This document shows, piece by piece, positions 24,331-33,087 of a DNA stretch of 64,000 bases. This stretch comes from CAZTZL01 sp964617625 (GTDB lineage: Bacteria > Zhuqueibacterota > QNDG01 > DSAB01). Made by a program: the position numbers and the translations under genes. The notes under the pieces were generated by a model that saw only the letters and a program-made list of their open reading frames with translations, was not told the DNA's origin and ran no database searches. The stretch spans positions 14,614 to 78,613 of the forward strand of contig CAZTZL010000004.1 in the NCBI GenBank assembly GCA_964617625.1, written 5' to 3'. Numbering within the stretch: the stretch's first letter is position 1; each line of letters starts with the position of its first letter.

Positions 24331-25365
24331 TCAATCGATTCTGCTCTGTTCACGAGGATGAAATGTCTGTATCACTTCCTTGAGATATTCCCGGTCCAGA
24401 TGGGTGTATATCTGAGTTGTCGAGATATCAGCATGGCCGAGCATTTCCTGGACAGAACGCAGATCGGCTCCTCCTTCCAAGAGATGTGTGGCAAAAGAAT
24501 GCCGCAGCGTGTGCGGGCTGACCCGTTTTTCGATGCCTGCCTGTGCGACATAAAATTTCAGAATTTGCCACACGGCAGCCCTCGTTAACGGCCTGCCATG
24601 CATGCTGAGAAAAAGAATGTCATTTCGGCGTATCTCTTTCAGCAAATCAGGTCTCACTGAATCCTGATATTTCCGGATCCATTCCAATGCAATTGACCCG
24701 ATCGGCACCAGACGTTCCTTGGATCCTTTTCCAAAAACACGAATAAACCCTTCTTCTTCGATGATACTGGATCGGGTGATCCCGGTCAATTCGGAAACTC
24801 GTACTCCTGTTGCATATAATGTTTCCAGAATGGCTCTGTCGCGAATTCCCTTGGGCAGCTGAACATCCGGCTGAGAGAGCAGCAAATCCACTTCAGGAAT
24901 TTCCAGAAATGTCGGAAGTTTTCTCCCGATTTTCGGTACTTCCAGATCATCAGTTGGATCGCAAGAGAGAATATTCTCATTCATCAAAAACCGGTGAAAC
25001 ATACGAATGGCTGTAATATTTCTGGCCATGCTCGAACTGGCCATTCCAAGATTTGAAAGAAGAATAATCAGACTTCTAATATGCTGAGGCGTAATTCTCC
25101 CTATTTTCCGGACACCCTGTTCTTCAAGAAACTCCAGATACCTGTTGATATCGTTCCGGTATGCCAGACGCGTGTTGTTTGAAAGTCCCTTTTCGAGTAC
25201 CAAATAATTGATAAATCGATCGAGCAGGGATTTAAACGCTGGATCGATCCTGGGAAACGAATGGATTCTTACTCCTCTCTCTTCCGATTGTGGTCTCCGG
25301 GCCGTGTCCGGGATAAACAATGAAATCATCGTCCAATATATACAATTTTTTTTGAATGGATTCAA
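24331..25365 (-). CDS. xerC: Tyrosine recombinase XerC/XerD (start uncertain)
   Basis: Site-specific tyrosine recombinase, probably resolving chromosome dimers at dif. The N-terminal SAM-like core domain begins at LLDRFINYLVLEKGLS; catalytic residues are Arg in TGVRVSELTG, Lys in VFGKGSKER, His/Arg in HTLRHSFATHLL, His in LGHADIS and the nucleophile Tyr in TQIYTHLDREYL. The longest frame (344 aa) would overlap the upstream metallo-hydrolase by 134 bp; homology only starts near residue 42. A GAGAGGAG sequence near 25268 sits before codons that include no ATG/GTG/TTG, so the true start lies between 25365 and about 25203 and cannot be fixed. Could be XerD rather than XerC. Confidence 0.85.
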   Translation of the reverse strand: MNPFKKNCIYWTMISLFIPDTARRPQSEERGVRIHSFPRIDPAFKSLLDRFINYLVLEKGLSNNTRLAYRNDINRYLEFLEEQGVRKIGRITPQHIRSLIILLSNLGMASSSMARNITAIRMFHRFLMNENILSCDPTDDLEVPKIGRKLPTFLEIPEVDLLLSQPDVQLPKGIRDRAILETLYATGVRVSELTGITRSSIIEEEGFIRVFGKGSKERLVPIGSIALEWIRKYQDSVRPDLLKEIRRNDILFLSMHGRPLTRAAVWQILKFYVAQAGIEKRVSPHTLRHSFATHLLEGGADLRSVQEMLGHADISTTQIYTHLDREYLKEVIQTFHPREQSRID

Positions 25366-25882
25366 TCAATTGCGTTCCGGAAGAATAAGGAAAATCCGAA
25401 CGCCCCACACTGTTCCGAAAAAGTGTATCACCAACAAACACAAAATGATCCCCGATGAAACTGACCCCGCCCGGAGTATGTCCGGGAGTGTGAATCACTT
25501 TCAATTGACCGGATCCATATTCGATAGACTGGCCTTCTTCAAGAAATCCGTCCGCCCGGTGCGATAATCCGCCGCCTTCCATAAGAAAAGACAGATTTTG
25601 GCCGGGGTTTTCCAACATCGGCGCATCTTTTTCATGAATCCAGATTTCCGCTCCCAATTCATTTTTTATCGTTCCGATTCCCCCGACATGATCAAAATGC
25701 CCATGCGTCAGCAGAATCTGATGAACCTCCAAGTGATGATTCCGGATAAATTGAACAATATAATCCCCATCATCCGCCGGATCGATCACAACCCCTTTTT
25801 TGGCTCGATCATCGACAGCAATATAACAGTTGGTTTGCAGAAGCCCCAGTGTTAATGTATATATTTTAAGTGTATCGGACAT
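25232..25882 (-). CDS. MBL-fold metallo-hydrolase (glyoxalase II-like)
   Basis: Metallo-beta-lactamase fold hydrolase of 216 aa. The dinuclear metal motif LTHGHFDHVGG (HxHxDH) appears near residue 60, the next His in HTPGHTPGG, Asp in FVGDTLF and the last His in YPGHGPETT. This architecture matches YcbL/GloB-type thioester hydrolases acting on S-lactoylglutathione or similar thioesters. Its 3' end encodes NPFVSQDRSSV and overlaps the presumed N-terminus of the recombinase in another frame. Located 3 bp downstream of the QueG-like gene. Substrate not assignable. Confidence 0.88.
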   Translation of the reverse strand: MSDTLKIYTLTLGLLQTNCYIAVDDRAKKGVVIDPADDGDYIVQFIRNHHLEVHQILLTHGHFDHVGGIGTIKNELGAEIWIHEKDAPMLENPGQNLSFLMEGGGLSHRADGFLEEGQSIEYGSGQLKVIHTPGHTPGGVSFIGDHFVFVGDTLFRNSVGRSDFPYSSGTQLIESIQKKLYILDDDFIVYPGHGPETTIGRERSKNPFVSQDRSSV

Positions 25883-25885
25883 GAT

Positions 25886-26566
25886 TTAACTGTTCTGTTT
25901 GCCGAAGCAGGCCTTGACACAAATACCGCAAATATGCATGCCGATACCCTTCAGCTTTGAGAATTGCGTGAGAAAATTGTAGCATTTATCCAAATCATAT
26001 TCTCTGGGGTCATCTCCAAGCGCACCAGCCGGGCACAAATTCACGCACCGGTGACAGCTCCCGCAATTTTGCCCGACCGGTTTGTTCAAAGCAAGCGGCA
26101 GATTGGTCAATACGGTGACGAGACGAATTTGTGAACCGTATTTTTCATTGACCAGCAAATTGTTTCGTCCCCTCCACCCCAATCCGGCCGCCTCCCCCAC
26201 AAGACGGTGCGATACATGCCCCTTGTGTTTTTCCTGGTCGATCACCTGCGAAGCCGGAATAGGAATCGCCAGAAATCCTTTCTCAACAATCTGAATTGTC
26301 AATCCGTACGCGATTTTATCCAACAGATTATTGGCCTGGCGGTAATGCCATTTATAAAGGAGCGTCGGCCTGTCCTGAATCCCGTCGAGAACAGATTTGG
26401 ATAAAATAACCCCTATTGAAATTCCGAATTTCATCCCCCTGAGCTCTTCGGGAGATAACAAAAACCGATCTTTGATCGGTTCAAGATCGGCTACTCCAAA
26501 AAGCGAACATCCCTGCGTCTGAATATACTCCCCAACCCAATCGTTATGATGCTCTGTATTTTTCAT
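25886..26566 (-). CDS. QueG-like 4Fe-4S double-cluster protein
   Basis: Iron-sulfur protein of 226 aa related to the C-terminal half of epoxyqueuosine reductase and to reductive-dehalogenase-like proteins. Motifs: GLGWRGRNNLLVNEKYGS, a typical cobalamin-domain/linker sequence of the family, then CGSCHRCVNLCP and CYNFLTQ...CGICVKAC, which together give eight cysteines for two [4Fe-4S] clusters. QueG is usually above 300 aa and contains HEAT repeats at the C-terminus; these are missing here, so it is a shorter paralogue with unknown substrate. Followed by the MBL hydrolase after 3 bp. Confidence 0.75.
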   Translation of the reverse strand: MKNTEHHNDWVGEYIQTQGCSLFGVADLEPIKDRFLLSPEELRGMKFGISIGVILSKSVLDGIQDRPTLLYKWHYRQANNLLDKIAYGLTIQIVEKGFLAIPIPASQVIDQEKHKGHVSHRLVGEAAGLGWRGRNNLLVNEKYGSQIRLVTVLTNLPLALNKPVGQNCGSCHRCVNLCPAGALGDDPREYDLDKCYNFLTQFSKLKGIGMHICGICVKACFGKQNS

Positions 26567-26567
26567 T

Positions 26568-27014
26568 TTATTCCGAAGATTTATCTGGTAAAATATGTTC
26601 CGCCAGAGAAAGTGCGATTCCCGAAAGCATCACTTCAGGCCCAAGTTTTGTAAAATCACCGGACAAAAGATGTGTATCAACGTTTGAAAACAGCGAACAC
26701 GCCGCATCCTTTTCAATAATCAAACCCGAAAGTTTGCCGCCGTGTTCTCCAATAAAAGTCACTTCTCCAAGCATCTCACTGACCACATACCCGGAACAGA
26801 AATGAAGCTGAAGATGAGCAGACGGCGTATAAACAGAAATCAGATTTCCTCTCTTTTTGCCGATGGGGATATCGGCATAAATTTCGAGAGAGAGCCGTCG
26901 TCCTTCCTCTTCATTTATTAAAACCAGACGGTAGCAACTGTCGGATTGCTGAAACTGTTCGGACAGCACTTTCGCAATTTTATTAAAATCCTTTTTTTGA
27001 AATTTAAAATCCAT
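26568..27014 (-). CDS. Conserved-looking protein of unknown function
   Basis: Soluble protein of 148 aa with no signal peptide or membrane segment. It begins with a charged helix (FKFQKKDFNKIAKVLSEQF), followed by beta-rich sequence including RRLSLEIYADIP, LISVYTPSAHLQLHF and EVTFIGEHGGKLSG. I recognise no family. It is 1 bp from the QueG-like gene, so the two are likely co-translated and perhaps functionally tied. The codon pattern looks like that of its neighbours, so it is a real gene. SD GGAGA lies rather far (12 nt) from the ATG. Confidence 0.65.
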   Translation of the reverse strand: MDFKFQKKDFNKIAKVLSEQFQQSDSCYRLVLINEEEGRRLSLEIYADIPIGKKRGNLISVYTPSAHLQLHFCSGYVVSEMLGEVTFIGEHGGKLSGLIIEKDAACSLFSNVDTHLLSGDFTKLGPEVMLSGIALSLAEHILPDKSSE

Positions 27015-27139
27015 AAGTTATCTTTTCTCCAAATCAACAATGATTCTACGATCCGACACCTTTTGTATATTCTACGTATAAAACCGATGCGTGTTCATGT
27101 AATCGTTGAATATTCTGAACGGATACGATTTTATTCCGA

Positions 27140-28318
27140 TTATATACTGTCTACCATTCTTTTAAGAACATTCGGCCACCAGTTCCGAATTCCTTTTCTT
27201 GTTCCAAGTCGTATGATGATACAATGCTTTCTTGGACTAATATACAAAAATTGTCCAAAAATACCCAATGCAAAATAATCGGATACATTCTGTTCAACAC
27301 AGTGACCCCACCAGTGGTATTGATAATATCCTCTGCCGGTTTGAAACCAGTGAGCCAGCGGTGGCTTGATAAAATCGGAACAATATCGTTCACGAGTGTC
27401 ATTCGGATCTTTTTTAGTCGATTCTGCTACCCAAGCCGGTGAAAGAATCTTCTGACCGTTCCATTTTCCGGAGTTTAAGAACAACCGTCCGAATTTAGCC
27501 AGATCGATTGGACGGATACTCAAACCGCTTTCAAATTTTGGAAGGCCGTGTTTTATGCTGTCACAATATAAGTATGCAGGATACTCCATCCCGAGAGGCT
27601 GCCACAGTTTTTCCTCAAAATAAGGGATAACGGATTGCCCGATTGCTCTTTCTATAATCTGTATCAGAATCAGAGAATGATAATCGTTATAATGAAAATA
27701 TTTGCCTGCCGGATTCTTGATCCGGATTCGTGAAATCAATTTGCGGCAATCTATACTAAAATAGGTTTTGATTTGATCCTTCCATGGGGCATAGCCCTGA
27801 GTGAATTCAATTCCCGAATCCATTCGAAGCAGATTGGCAATTGTGAGTTTCTTGAAATATCCGGATTTCAGCACAGGCATATATTTTGAGACGGGTTCAT
27901 GAACACTTTGAATGGCACCTTCTCTCAACGCAACACCCAGAAGAGCAGACAGAAATGATTTTGAAATGGAATAGACCCGGAACAATGAATCTCGTGAAAA
28001 ACCGTTAAAATAGTTTTCATAAAGAAGTGAATCCTCCTTTATGACGATAAAGGCAGTGGTTCCCGAAAATTCCAGAGACTGCTCGAAAGAAATGTTTTGA
28101 TTCCGATTTTCACTATTTATAATGAAGTTTTGGAATAAATCCGGTCGATCCCATTTCTTGAAATTAAAAATGGACTCACTGTTTCTGATCAGAACATGAG
28201 GCAGAAATAACTGCTCCTCAAATTTCTTCTTGAATCCGTTTTGGATAACATAGGACACATATCGCAAAAAGCCACTGCTATCAGGAAGAATCCCATTTTT
28301 AATCTCTATCTTTTGCAT
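27140..28318 (-). CDS. Serine hydrolase, beta-lactamase/class C-like
   Basis: Penicillin-binding/beta-lactamase-like fold protein of 392 aa. The SxxK catalytic motif is in YSISKSFLSALLG (about residue 140), a Tyr-Asn motif follows in FHYNDYHS, and the C-terminal part has HWWGHCVEQ and FGQFLYISPRK in place of the KTG triad region. No obvious signal peptide, so it may be cytoplasmic or non-classically located. The family includes esterases, D-peptidases and 6-aminohexanoate-dimer hydrolase-like enzymes; substrate unknown. It stands alone between two short intergenic gaps. Confidence 0.8.
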   Translation of the reverse strand: MQKIEIKNGILPDSSGFLRYVSYVIQNGFKKKFEEQLFLPHVLIRNSESIFNFKKWDRPDLFQNFIINSENRNQNISFEQSLEFSGTTAFIVIKEDSLLYENYFNGFSRDSLFRVYSISKSFLSALLGVALREGAIQSVHEPVSKYMPVLKSGYFKKLTIANLLRMDSGIEFTQGYAPWKDQIKTYFSIDCRKLISRIRIKNPAGKYFHYNDYHSLILIQIIERAIGQSVIPYFEEKLWQPLGMEYPAYLYCDSIKHGLPKFESGLSIRPIDLAKFGRLFLNSGKWNGQKILSPAWVAESTKKDPNDTRERYCSDFIKPPLAHWFQTGRGYYQYHWWGHCVEQNVSDYFALGIFGQFLYISPRKHCIIIRLGTRKGIRNWWPNVLKRMVDSI

Positions 28319-28379
28319 TGTGAAGGATTTCTTAATTTAATCAAATGATGTGCATTTATTATTTTGGTCAGCAACAGAT

Positions 28380-28961
28380 TTATCCGAACAGCCATACGAG
28401 GCCCTGCATAACGATTCCCGCGCTTAAAGGAATTGTTAAATTGTCATTGATGTCATGAATAAAAATATCAACTGCACAGGCAGTAACAACGCCGGCCATG
28501 CCGATCAGAAAATGACTGTCAGGCACGATTAAAACATTCAAAAATGCAGAAATCAAAAACATGGCACAGCCTTCTATGCTTCTGTCTTTCCATATTTTGT
28601 GTCTTCCCCATTTTCTTCCAACAATGGCAGCAAGCGCATCCGATACGATCAAGAATAAAAGGGAAACCATTGCGATCCATTTTATAAATAAGAAAACTGT
28701 TAAAAAACATCCGATAAGAAGATAGGTCGATCCGGTCAATTGGGTGGTCTCGTGATCTCGCAGCAGTTTGCCAAGCAGACCATTAAATAATTCACGAAAT
28801 ACATGAGAGTGAAAACGCAGCACCTCGACACAAACAGCCACAAAAACACCCAGACCGATCATGGCAAGTATGATTTTTCGGTCCAAAAAATGATAACTGA
28901 AAGGAACAATGAGCGCAAGAATATGAATGGATTTACGTATGAATTCGCTTTTCAAGTTCAT
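28380..28961 (-). CDS. Polyprenol/dolichol kinase-like membrane protein
   Basis: Polytopic membrane protein of 193 aa with 5-6 hydrophobic helices. The N-terminal EFIRKSIHILAL, the central DALAAIVGRKWGRHKI and the following DRSIEGCAMF match the SEC59/dolichol-kinase and CDP-diglyceride-synthase-like group, in which an Asp and a basic/Glu patch bind a CTP or phosphate substrate. Expected to phosphorylate an isoprenoid alcohol or phytol-like lipid. It lies 20 bp after the rpe start codon side in the same run of co-oriented genes. Exact substrate unknown; a phosphatidate cytidylyltransferase-like role is the alternative. Confidence 0.75.
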   Translation of the reverse strand: MNLKSEFIRKSIHILALIVPFSYHFLDRKIILAMIGLGVFVAVCVEVLRFHSHVFRELFNGLLGKLLRDHETTQLTGSTYLLIGCFLTVFLFIKWIAMVSLLFLIVSDALAAIVGRKWGRHKIWKDRSIEGCAMFLISAFLNVLIVPDSHFLIGMAGVVTACAVDIFIHDINDNLTIPLSAGIVMQGLVWLFG

Positions 28962-28981
28962 GGTGAGTGCCTCGAATGAGC

Positions 28982-29674
28982 TCAGCGAAGTCTCAAACGC
29001 GCCTGGAATACTTTGTCTGCCAACTTTCGAATTTCCTGAAGCATATGCCCCGGGTCCGGAGCATGATAAATAGAAGACCCGATTGTTAAAATATCTGCTC
29101 CGGCTTGGACCACTGAGGAAACTGTATTCAGATTGATTCCGCCGTCCACTTCAATGGAAATATCGAACCCGGATTGATCGATAAACTGCCGGATATACCG
29201 TATTTTATCAAGCTGCCCTGTAATGAATTTCTGTCCTCCAAAACCCGGATGAACCGTCATCACAAGAATTCGTTTAATATGTTTTAAATAAGGTTGAAGC
29301 GTTTTAAAATCCGTTTCGGGATTAATGACAGCGCCGGCCTGTATCCCAAGTGCGTGTATTAAATCAAGAAGAGAGTCAAAAGAGGCCTTCACTTCCTGAT
29401 GCACATAAATACCGTCTGATCCCGCATCACCGAACGCCTTAATGAATTTTTCCGGCTCTTCGATCATCAGATGCGACCAGAAGGGCAGTTTTGTTACTTT
29501 TCGAAGTGATTCTACGACCATCGGGCCGAATGTCAGGTTGGGAACGAAATGTCCGTCCATAATATCCAGATGAATTCCGTCGGCTCCGCTCTCTTCAACA
29601 ATCCTGATCTCACCGGCAAGTTTTGAAAAATCTGCAGAAAGCAGGGATGGACAAATCATAATCTTATTTTTCAA
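28982..29674 (-). CDS. rpe: Ribulose-phosphate 3-epimerase
   Basis: TIM-barrel epimerase of 230 aa interconverting ribulose-5-phosphate and xylulose-5-phosphate in the pentose phosphate pathway. Motifs: PSLLSADFSKL, HLDIMDGHFVPNLTFGP (metal His/Asp), FWSHLMIEEP, MTVHPGFGGQKF and EVDGGIN (catalytic Asp). The start is TTG at 29674, behind GGAGGAG, and overlaps the PASTA gene's TGA. The last residues (AGADILTIGSSIY) form the phosphate-binding loop. Translation is therefore coupled to the PASTA protein gene. Confidence 0.95.
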   Translation of the reverse strand: MKNKIMICPSLLSADFSKLAGEIRIVEESGADGIHLDIMDGHFVPNLTFGPMVVESLRKVTKLPFWSHLMIEEPEKFIKAFGDAGSDGIYVHQEVKASFDSLLDLIHALGIQAGAVINPETDFKTLQPYLKHIKRILVMTVHPGFGGQKFITGQLDKIRYIRQFIDQSGFDISIEVDGGINLNTVSSVVQAGADILTIGSSIYHAPDPGHMLQEIRKLADKVFQARLRLR

Positions 29675-30432
29675 GATTTCTCCTCCATAATGCTCACTAC
29701 CAAATCGATGGATTTCCCCTGTTTGACTTTACTGCCTGGTTCAACTGCCTGGGAAATAACCGTAAACGGAATTAATTTTTCATGCAACTGATAGGTTACC
29801 GAACCTACCTTAAGCCCCGATTTCCACAACAATGTTTTTGCGGTATCAAAACTTTTGCCGACCACATTGGGCACGATAAATTCCGAAGGAATTCTTCCAA
29901 GGCTGACCGAAATATCCACAATCGATTTGTTGGTGGTGTCGATCCCAGCCGAAATCGATTGTTTGGAAACGGTTCCCTCCGGATAGTAGTTGGAATATTC
30001 GTAGTAGGTGTTTCCGATTGTTAACCCGGCTCCTCGAAGCGTAAATATCGCATCCCTTTCGGATGTTCCGATAACATGAGGAACTTTCACAATTCGCTCT
30101 CCGCCGCTCAGTGTCACATAGATACGTCTTCCCCTTTTGACTTTTGTATAAGGCAGAGGATTTTGGGCAATAACCGTACTCTCCGGATAGGTCGCATTGA
30201 ATGTTGTCGTATCATGAACCATTTTGAAGCCTTGTGATTTTAACATTTTTTCAGCTTGATCATAGGGCATCTCGGTGACATCGACAAGATCCACTTCGGC
30301 ACCCTGTTTTGTATAGAGAGGCATGACCGCATAATTCAGTATAACAATCAAAACCAGGAAAAGAACGATAGTGGAAGTTACTCCCAGCAAAACTGTATTA
30401 TTTCTCTCAAACCATAATTTCAGATTATTCAT
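29671..30432 (-). CDS. Membrane-anchored protein with three PASTA domains
   Basis: Single-pass membrane protein, 253 aa. A short cytoplasmic N-terminus (MNNLKLWFERNN) precedes one transmembrane helix (about residues 15-38) and three extracytoplasmic PASTA repeats (about 45-115, 116-182, 183-250) with the typical VP.V.G...A...L pattern. PASTA domains bind peptidoglycan fragments or cell-wall precursors, usually on PknB-type kinases or PBPs; here no kinase or penicillin-binding domain is attached. ATG at 30432 has GGTGG 8 nt upstream; a GTG at 30444 would overlap rsmB. Sits between rsmB and rpe, an arrangement resembling the pknB-rsgA-rpe loci of other bacteria. Confidence 0.85.
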   Translation of the reverse strand: MNNLKLWFERNNTVLLGVTSTIVLFLVLIVILNYAVMPLYTKQGAEVDLVDVTEMPYDQAEKMLKSQGFKMVHDTTTFNATYPESTVIAQNPLPYTKVKRGRRIYVTLSGGERIVKVPHVIGTSERDAIFTLRGAGLTIGNTYYEYSNYYPEGTVSKQSISAGIDTTNKSIVDISVSLGRIPSEFIVPNVVGKSFDTAKTLLWKSGLKVGSVTYQLHEKLIPFTVISQAVEPGSKVKQGKSIDLVVSIMEEKS

Positions 30433-30436
30433 TTCT

Positions 30437-31795
30437 TCAACCACCTTTTTTTAACCGCACTGCGAAGGAACCATCTGTTTGATGAACATCGGGCCAAGTT
30501 TTAATCCACCCAGGCTCATCCACCACATTCTTTTTGACAAATTGGCTGGCGTGATCAATTTTATATTCCGGATGATTTTGAAGAAAAACTGTAACAATAT
30601 CATCATTTTCTTCCTGCAGAATGGAACATGTGCTGTAAATTAAAATGCCCCCTTTCCGAACATGTCGATGCGCAGCTCCCAGAAGTTCTTTTTGAATCAT
30701 CGTCAATTGTACTATTTGTTGAGGAGTTCGCTGCCATCGTATTTCAGGATGTTTCCTCATCACACCGGAACCCGAACAGGGCGCGTCCAACAGTACTTTA
30801 TCGAACAGGCCGAACGGCATTTCAAGTCCGTCCGCTGCGACAGGATAAATGGATTTCAACCCAAGCCTTTTTTGATTTTGCACCAATTTACGCAGCCGCA
30901 TGGGATTAATATCGACTGCAAATAATTTTGCATGGTCTTTAGAAATTTCGGCCATGTGCGTGGTCTTGCCTCCGGGGGCCGCGGCCAGTTCCAAAATCCG
31001 TTCCTCTGACTGCGGATCAATCAGATGCGAAACCAGACCGGCGCTGACATCCTGAACAGAAAAAAATCCATGTTCAAACGCCTCCGAACGCAACAAATCT
31101 CCCAATCGATTCACAATTAAAAACTCGTCAAGCAGATCCGAGTCTTTTGCTTCAATTCGTTCATAACTTAGTACTTTTCGAACCTGATCTTTATCGGTTT
31201 TAAGCCGATTGATGCGAATGGACAACCGGGGACGTTCATTGTTGGCCCGGCAGATTGAAACCGTTTTTTCAATTCCCCGGGTATCCAGCATCTTTTGCAC
31301 GAACCATAGTGGATGCGACCATTCAACAGAAATGGATTCGCCCGGATTTTCCTCAATTGATGGAAAGAAATAACTGTGCTGCTGCCGGATGCATTCTCTC
31401 AGCACGCCATTGACCCTTCTTCCCCATATCTCGCCCCCAGCTTCCTTGGCCATATCAACAGCCTCATTCACTGCCGCATACACTGGAATTCTGTCCGTAT
31501 ATAAAATCTGATAAAGCGCGATTTCAAGATTCCTTTGAATGACCATAGGAATCCGCTCCCATTCTCCAGAATATGTCTGCTTCAATATCCAATCCAGACG
31601 GCCTGCCCACCGTAATGTGCCCATGACAAGTTCGGTTGTCAATGAACGGTCCTGAACAGAACAAGAATGCCGGCGGAATACATGATCCAGTATAATTTCT
31701 GCATAACCATTCGTCTTGAAAATCCGTTCCAGAATGCGAATGGCAAGCAAACGCGGTTTCACGGATTCATTTGTTAATTGTCTTCCCATAACCAC
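30437..31795 (-). CDS. rsmB: 16S rRNA m5C967 methyltransferase
   Basis: RsmB/Sun family enzyme of 452 aa. N-terminal NusB-like RNA-binding domain (to about 150), then a Rossmann SAM-dependent domain with LAAAPGGKTTHMAE (motif I), the DAPCSGSGVMRKHPE motif IV Cys and the STCSILQEEN motif VI catalytic Cys. It methylates C967 of 16S rRNA before subunit assembly. Start could be GTG 31795 or ATG 31789; neither has a clear Shine-Dalgarno. It follows fmt by 5 bp, the conserved fmt-rsmB pairing of many bacteria. Confidence 0.95.
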   Translation of the reverse strand: MVMGRQLTNESVKPRLLAIRILERIFKTNGYAEIILDHVFRRHSCSVQDRSLTTELVMGTLRWAGRLDWILKQTYSGEWERIPMVIQRNLEIALYQILYTDRIPVYAAVNEAVDMAKEAGGEIWGRRVNGVLRECIRQQHSYFFPSIEENPGESISVEWSHPLWFVQKMLDTRGIEKTVSICRANNERPRLSIRINRLKTDKDQVRKVLSYERIEAKDSDLLDEFLIVNRLGDLLRSEAFEHGFFSVQDVSAGLVSHLIDPQSEERILELAAAPGGKTTHMAEISKDHAKLFAVDINPMRLRKLVQNQKRLGLKSIYPVAADGLEMPFGLFDKVLLDAPCSGSGVMRKHPEIRWQRTPQQIVQLTMIQKELLGAAHRHVRKGGILIYSTCSILQEENDDIVTVFLQNHPEYKIDHASQFVKKNVVDEPGWIKTWPDVHQTDGSFAVRLKKGG

Positions 31796-31800
31796 AATAA

Positions 31801-32730
31801 TTAATTCAACACGGTTCCTTCCGTGATGGAATATCCCCTGAGAAAAGCACTGACTTCCAGGCGCCGCTTGCCTTCAAGCTGTACTTCCGTAACTAAAACC
31901 TGACCGTTTTTAGCGGATACAACAAATCCATTTTTTTGAATCTCGCTTATCTCACCGGGAAGACCAAAGCTCTTTGAGTTCTCATTTATAACTTTTGCCT
32001 TAAATATTTTTAGCCGTTTATCCGCCAGCTGTGTAAATGCCCCCGGAAAAGGAGAAAGCCCCCGGATTAAATTGACGATTTGATCCGGGGATCGATCCCA
32101 CTGAATCCTGCAGTGTTCCGGCAATATTTTTGGAGCAGGTGACGGTTCCCCTTTTTGGGGCAACCGTCTGACATTTCCCTTTTCAATAAGGTCCATTGCT
32201 TTGAGAACGGCATGGGCTCCGATTTTGGAGAGTTTCTCGTGCAGATCTCCTGCATCTTCATCCTTTTCAATCGGGATTTTTTTCTGGAGTATCAATTCAC
32301 CTGTATCTACATCTTTTTCGATGAAAAACACACTGACGCCCGTTTCCCTTTCGCCCTGAATCAACGCCCACTGGATAGGTGCAGCACCTCTGTATTTTGG
32401 AAGCAGAGAGGAATGCAGATTGACTGTTCCTCTTGGCGGAAGCGTGAATACTTCAGGGGGCAAAATTCGAAATCCCACAACGACAAAACAATCGGCATGA
32501 CACTCTTTTAATGCCTGTATGAATTTCGGTTCTTTAAGCCCCTCGGGCTGAAGAACCGGAAGGGCCATCTTCAATGCTTCCTCTTTCACCACGGACCCTG
32601 CCGGCCTCTGACCCCGCCCTTTCGGACGGTCGGGCCGTGTAACAACACAGACAATTTCATGCTTGCTGTTGTATAATGTACGCAATGTGGGAAGAGCGAA
32701 TTCAGGCGTTCCCATGAAAACAAGACGCAT
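31801..32730 (-). CDS. fmt: Methionyl-tRNA formyltransferase
   Basis: Formylates initiator Met-tRNA using 10-formyl-THF, 309 aa. The N-terminal catalytic domain starts LVFMGTPEFALPTL and includes HSSLLPKYRGAAPIQWAL, whose His and Asn-containing loop bind the folate; the C-terminal tRNA-binding beta-barrel is present (LKIFKAKVI onward). It lies between yajC and rsmB. In many genomes def precedes fmt; no deformylase gene is seen here, so def must be elsewhere. Confidence 0.96.
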   Translation of the reverse strand: MRLVFMGTPEFALPTLRTLYNSKHEIVCVVTRPDRPKGRGQRPAGSVVKEEALKMALPVLQPEGLKEPKFIQALKECHADCFVVVGFRILPPEVFTLPPRGTVNLHSSLLPKYRGAAPIQWALIQGERETGVSVFFIEKDVDTGELILQKKIPIEKDEDAGDLHEKLSKIGAHAVLKAMDLIEKGNVRRLPQKGEPSPAPKILPEHCRIQWDRSPDQIVNLIRGLSPFPGAFTQLADKRLKIFKAKVINENSKSFGLPGEISEIQKNGFVVSAKNGQVLVTEVQLEGKRRLEVSAFLRGYSITEGTVLN

Positions 32731-32739
32731 GCTTCAAAA

Positions 32740-33072
32740 TTACTCCGGTTTTTTATTGAGAAGCTGCGTCACAGATTGCCGGGCCAGTTCGACTTTCACA
32801 TTGTCGGCTATTTTAACAATTAAAAGCCCTTCTTTTTCCTTGATGCCCGCAACGGTTCCGATAATGCCGCCGCTCGTTAATATCTTATCTCCTTTTTGCA
32901 GATTCTTGATCATTTCCTGCTGTTGTTTTTGGCGCTTCGCCTGGGGACGAAGGAGCAGGAAATACATCACGAATATAATGAGAAGAAGGGGTAAAAAACT
33001 TAAAAACGGATTTCCGCCTTTGGCTGCTCCGCCTCCAGCGGTTGCTCCTGCAAGTAAAAGTACATTGTACAC
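32740..33072 (-). CDS. yajC: Preprotein translocase subunit YajC
   Basis: Small membrane protein of 110 aa with one N-terminal transmembrane helix (FLPLLLIIFVMYFLLLRPQ) and the family signature RPQAKRQKQQQEMIKNLQKGD followed by the KILTSGGIIGTVAG fold. It associates with SecDF and YidC in the inner membrane. The start is GTG (33072) with AAAGGAGG 5 nt upstream. It sits immediately after tgt, the classical tgt-yajC order; secDF is not next to it here, its place being taken by fmt. Confidence 0.95.
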   Translation of the reverse strand: MYNVLLLAGATAGGGAAKGGNPFLSFLPLLLIIFVMYFLLLRPQAKRQKQQQEMIKNLQKGDKILTSGGIIGTVAGIKEKEGLLIVKIADNVKVELARQSVTQLLNKKPE

Positions 33073-33087
33073 TGAATCCTCCTTTTG

